Shown: piece by piece, positions 6,851 through 8,165 of the stretch
How the letters are laid out: each line of letters starts with the position of its first letter
How positions within the stretch are numbered: the first letter of the stretch is position 1
Origin: Rhodospirillales bacterium
Lineage (GTDB): Bacteria; Pseudomonadota; Alphaproteobacteria; Rhodospirillales; Defluviicoccaceae
Direction of reading: 5' to 3'
Assembly: GCA_026125865.1 (NCBI GenBank)
Contig: JAHCKI010000097.1
Location: forward strand, 1 to 8,165
DNA: 8,165 nt
Translations under genes and position numbers: made by a program
Notes under the pieces: generated by a model
What the model was told of the DNA's origin: nothing
Database searches by the model: none
The model's input: only the letters and a program-made list of their open reading frames with translations

Positions 6851-6932
6851 TTTAACCCCCTGAATGGAGCGTTTGTTCTTTTAGAGCACGACCGTGCGTT
6901 CAGGTTATCCGGCCTGATCGCACGAATTCGCT
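6851..6932 (-). promoter_or_regulatory. Leader region of the racemase-like gene, possible weak stem-loop
   Basis: This 82-base gap lies between the clpA stop and the racemase-like start. Read on the minus strand it ends in AGGGGG (6856-6861), a good ribosome binding site. CCTGAA (6899-6904) is complementary to TTCAGG (6859-6864), and the second arm runs into the ribosome binding site. A small hairpin, GCAC-GGTC-GTGC (6887-6898), lies inside. No U-run follows either structure, so it does not look like a clpA terminator. I could not identify a clear promoter. Any regulatory function is inference. Confidence 0.25.
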
Positions 6933-8165
6933 TTACCGCACGGGCGCCGGTTGATTGACTTTGCGTCGCCGCGCCGGCGGTCCCGCATCGTTTGGATCGG
7001 GATAGTCGAACAGGATTTTTCCGTCTTCGACCTTGACCTGCACCAACCCACCCTTGGCGAGACGTCCGAACAACAGTTCCTCCGCCAGCGGCCGCTTGAT
7101 GTACTCCTGGATCACGCGCGCCAATGGACGGGCGCCGTAACGCTGGTCGTACCCCTTGTTCACCAGCCATTTCCGCGCCTCGCTGGTGAGTTCGATGGTA
7201 ACCTGGCGGTCGGCCAACTGTGCTTCCAGTTGCATCACGAACTTATCGACGACGAGACCGACGACCTCCGGCGACAGGCCGGCGAACGGAACGATCGCAT
7301 CGAGGCGATTGCGGAACTCGGGCGAGAACATGCGCTCGATCGCTTCGGTATCGTCCCCCATCCGCGCCTCCCGCTCGAAACCGATGGCCGGTTTGGCCAG
7401 CTCGGTGGCGCCGGCATTGGTGGTCATGATCAGGATGACGTTGCGGAAATCCACGGTCTTACCGTTATGGTCGGTCAGCTTGCCATGGTCCATGACCTGC
7501 AACAGGATGTTGAACAGGTCCGGATGCGCCTTCTCGATCTCGTCGAGCAACAGAACCGTATGAGGCTGCTTGTCGATGGCGTCGGTGAGCAGCCCGCCCT
7601 GATCGAACCCCACGTAGCCCGGCGGCGCGCCGATGAGCCGGGATACCGTATGCCTCTCCATGTATTCCGACATATCGAACCGCACCAGTTCGATCCCCAG
7701 AATATGGGCGAGCTGGCGCGCCACCTCGGTCTTGCCGACACCCGTCGGTCCCGAAAACAGATAACTGCCGATCGGTTTTTCAGCCTCGCGCAGCCCGGCG
7801 CGGGCGAGTTTGATGGCGCTGGCGAGCGTGGCAATGGCCGTGTCCTGGCCGAATACAACGGTTTTGAGGTCGCGTTCGAGGGTCTGCAAAACCTTGCGAT
7901 CGTCGCTGGACACGCTCTTGGGCGGGATGCGGGCAATCTTCGCGACCACGTCCTCCACATCCTTGACGGTCACGGTGGTGCGCCGCTTGTGGGGCGGTAC
8001 CAGCATGCGCGACGCCCCGACTTCGTCGATCACGTCGATGGCTTTGTCAGGCAGCTTGCGGTCGTTGATGAACCGCGCCGACAATTCCACCGCCGACCTC
8101 AGCGCTTCGCCCGTATAGCGGACGGAATGATGGGATTCGAAATACGGCTTCAGCCCCCGGAGGAT
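6933..8165 (-). CDS. clpA: ATP-dependent Clp protease ATP-binding subunit ClpA, C-terminal half
   Basis: Hsp100/AAA+ unfoldase that feeds substrates into the ClpP peptidase in the cytosol, often with the adaptor ClpS for N-degron substrates. The gene runs off the right edge. All 75 bases right of the GTG at 8090 stay in frame and read ILRGLKPYF and YTGEALRSAVELS, which is ClpA sequence, so that GTG is internal. The 410 visible residues cover the end of the first AAA module and all of the second. Counting from the edge, these are Walker A GPTGVGKT (139-146), Walker B LLLDEIEK (205-212), sensor 1 TTNAG, the arginine-finger segment FSPEFRNRLD (280-289) and sensor 2 GARPLAR (344-350). AIGFE (260-264) corresponds to the ClpP-binding IGL/IGF loop, which separates it from ClpB. 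The absence of a middle coiled coil in the visible part agrees. The C-terminus carries a short Pro/Arg-rich tail. clpS, if present, would lie outside the window. Confidence 0.96.
   Translation of the reverse strand: MLRGLKPYFESHHSVRYTGEALRSAVELSARFINDRKLPDKAIDVIDEVGASRMLVPPHKRRTTVTVKDVEDVVAKIARIPPKSVSSDDRKVLQTLERDLKTVVFGQDTAIATLASAIKLARAGLREAEKPIGSYLFSGPTGVGKTEVARQLAHILGIELVRFDMSEYMERHTVSRLIGAPPGYVGFDQGGLLTDAIDKQPHTVLLLDEIEKAHPDLFNILLQVMDHGKLTDHNGKTVDFRNVILIMTTNAGATELAKPAIGFEREARMGDDTEAIERMFSPEFRNRLDAIVPFAGLSPEVVGLVVDKFVMQLEAQLADRQVTIELTSEARKWLVNKGYDQRYGARPLARVIQEYIKRPLAEELLFGRLAKGGLVQVKVEDGKILFDYPDPNDAGPPARRRKVNQPAPVR

Noticed and set aside
1..8165. Mobile elements, CRISPR arrays, tRNA/rRNA genes, toxin-antitoxin or defence islands.
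   Set aside because: No transposase or integrase motifs, no spaced direct repeats and no tRNA-like cloverleaf were seen. Nearly all bases are taken up by housekeeping-type metabolic genes, and base composition looks even across the window.

Overview
The window is a GC-rich, densely packed bacterial chromosome segment. It holds seven intact or nearly intact protein genes plus an eighth cut by the right edge, and the first gene is cut by the left edge. The gene set (a metX-metW pair, a ClpA-type ATPase, a CaiB/AMACR-family enzyme, a bacterial Ap4A phosphorylase-like protein) and the codon style suggest a proteobacterium, most likely an alphaproteobacterium. This is a judgement from protein style only, because no rRNA or other taxonomic marker is present.

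Layout. Positions 1-2406 read rightward as a tight cluster: metX (5' end missing), metW 3 bases later, then an ATP adenylyltransferase/Ap4A phosphorylase-like gene 14 bases after metW. The last gene meets ggt (2403-4157, minus strand) tail to tail, and the two stop codons share the palindrome TTAA. ggt encodes an exported gamma-glutamyltransferase. Across an 88-base divergent spacer, a nicotinamidase/isochorismatase-like cysteine hydrolase (4246-5286) and a small gamma-glutamylcyclotransferase-like protein (5299-5727) read rightward and are probably co-transcribed. The right end reads leftward: an alpha-methylacyl-CoA racemase-like CoA-transferase family III gene (5756-6850), preceded by the C-terminal half of clpA (6933 to beyond the right edge).

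How the genes may work together. MetX and MetW form the acyl-homoserine branch of methionine synthesis. ggt and the cyclotransferase-like gene could form the two ends of a gamma-glutamyl (glutathione) breakdown route, one in the periplasm and one in the cytosol. The Ap4A phosphorylase family includes members with ADP sulfurylase activity on adenylylsulfate. The left two thirds can therefore be read, as inference only, as a loose sulfur/thiol-metabolism neighbourhood.

I found no RNA genes, mobile elements, CRISPR arrays or convincing terminators. All intergenic gaps are under 100 bases. Nothing here is clearly a new system. The points most worth a second look are the gene placed after metXW, the ggt/cyclotransferase neighbourhood, and the unusually long cysteine hydrolase.
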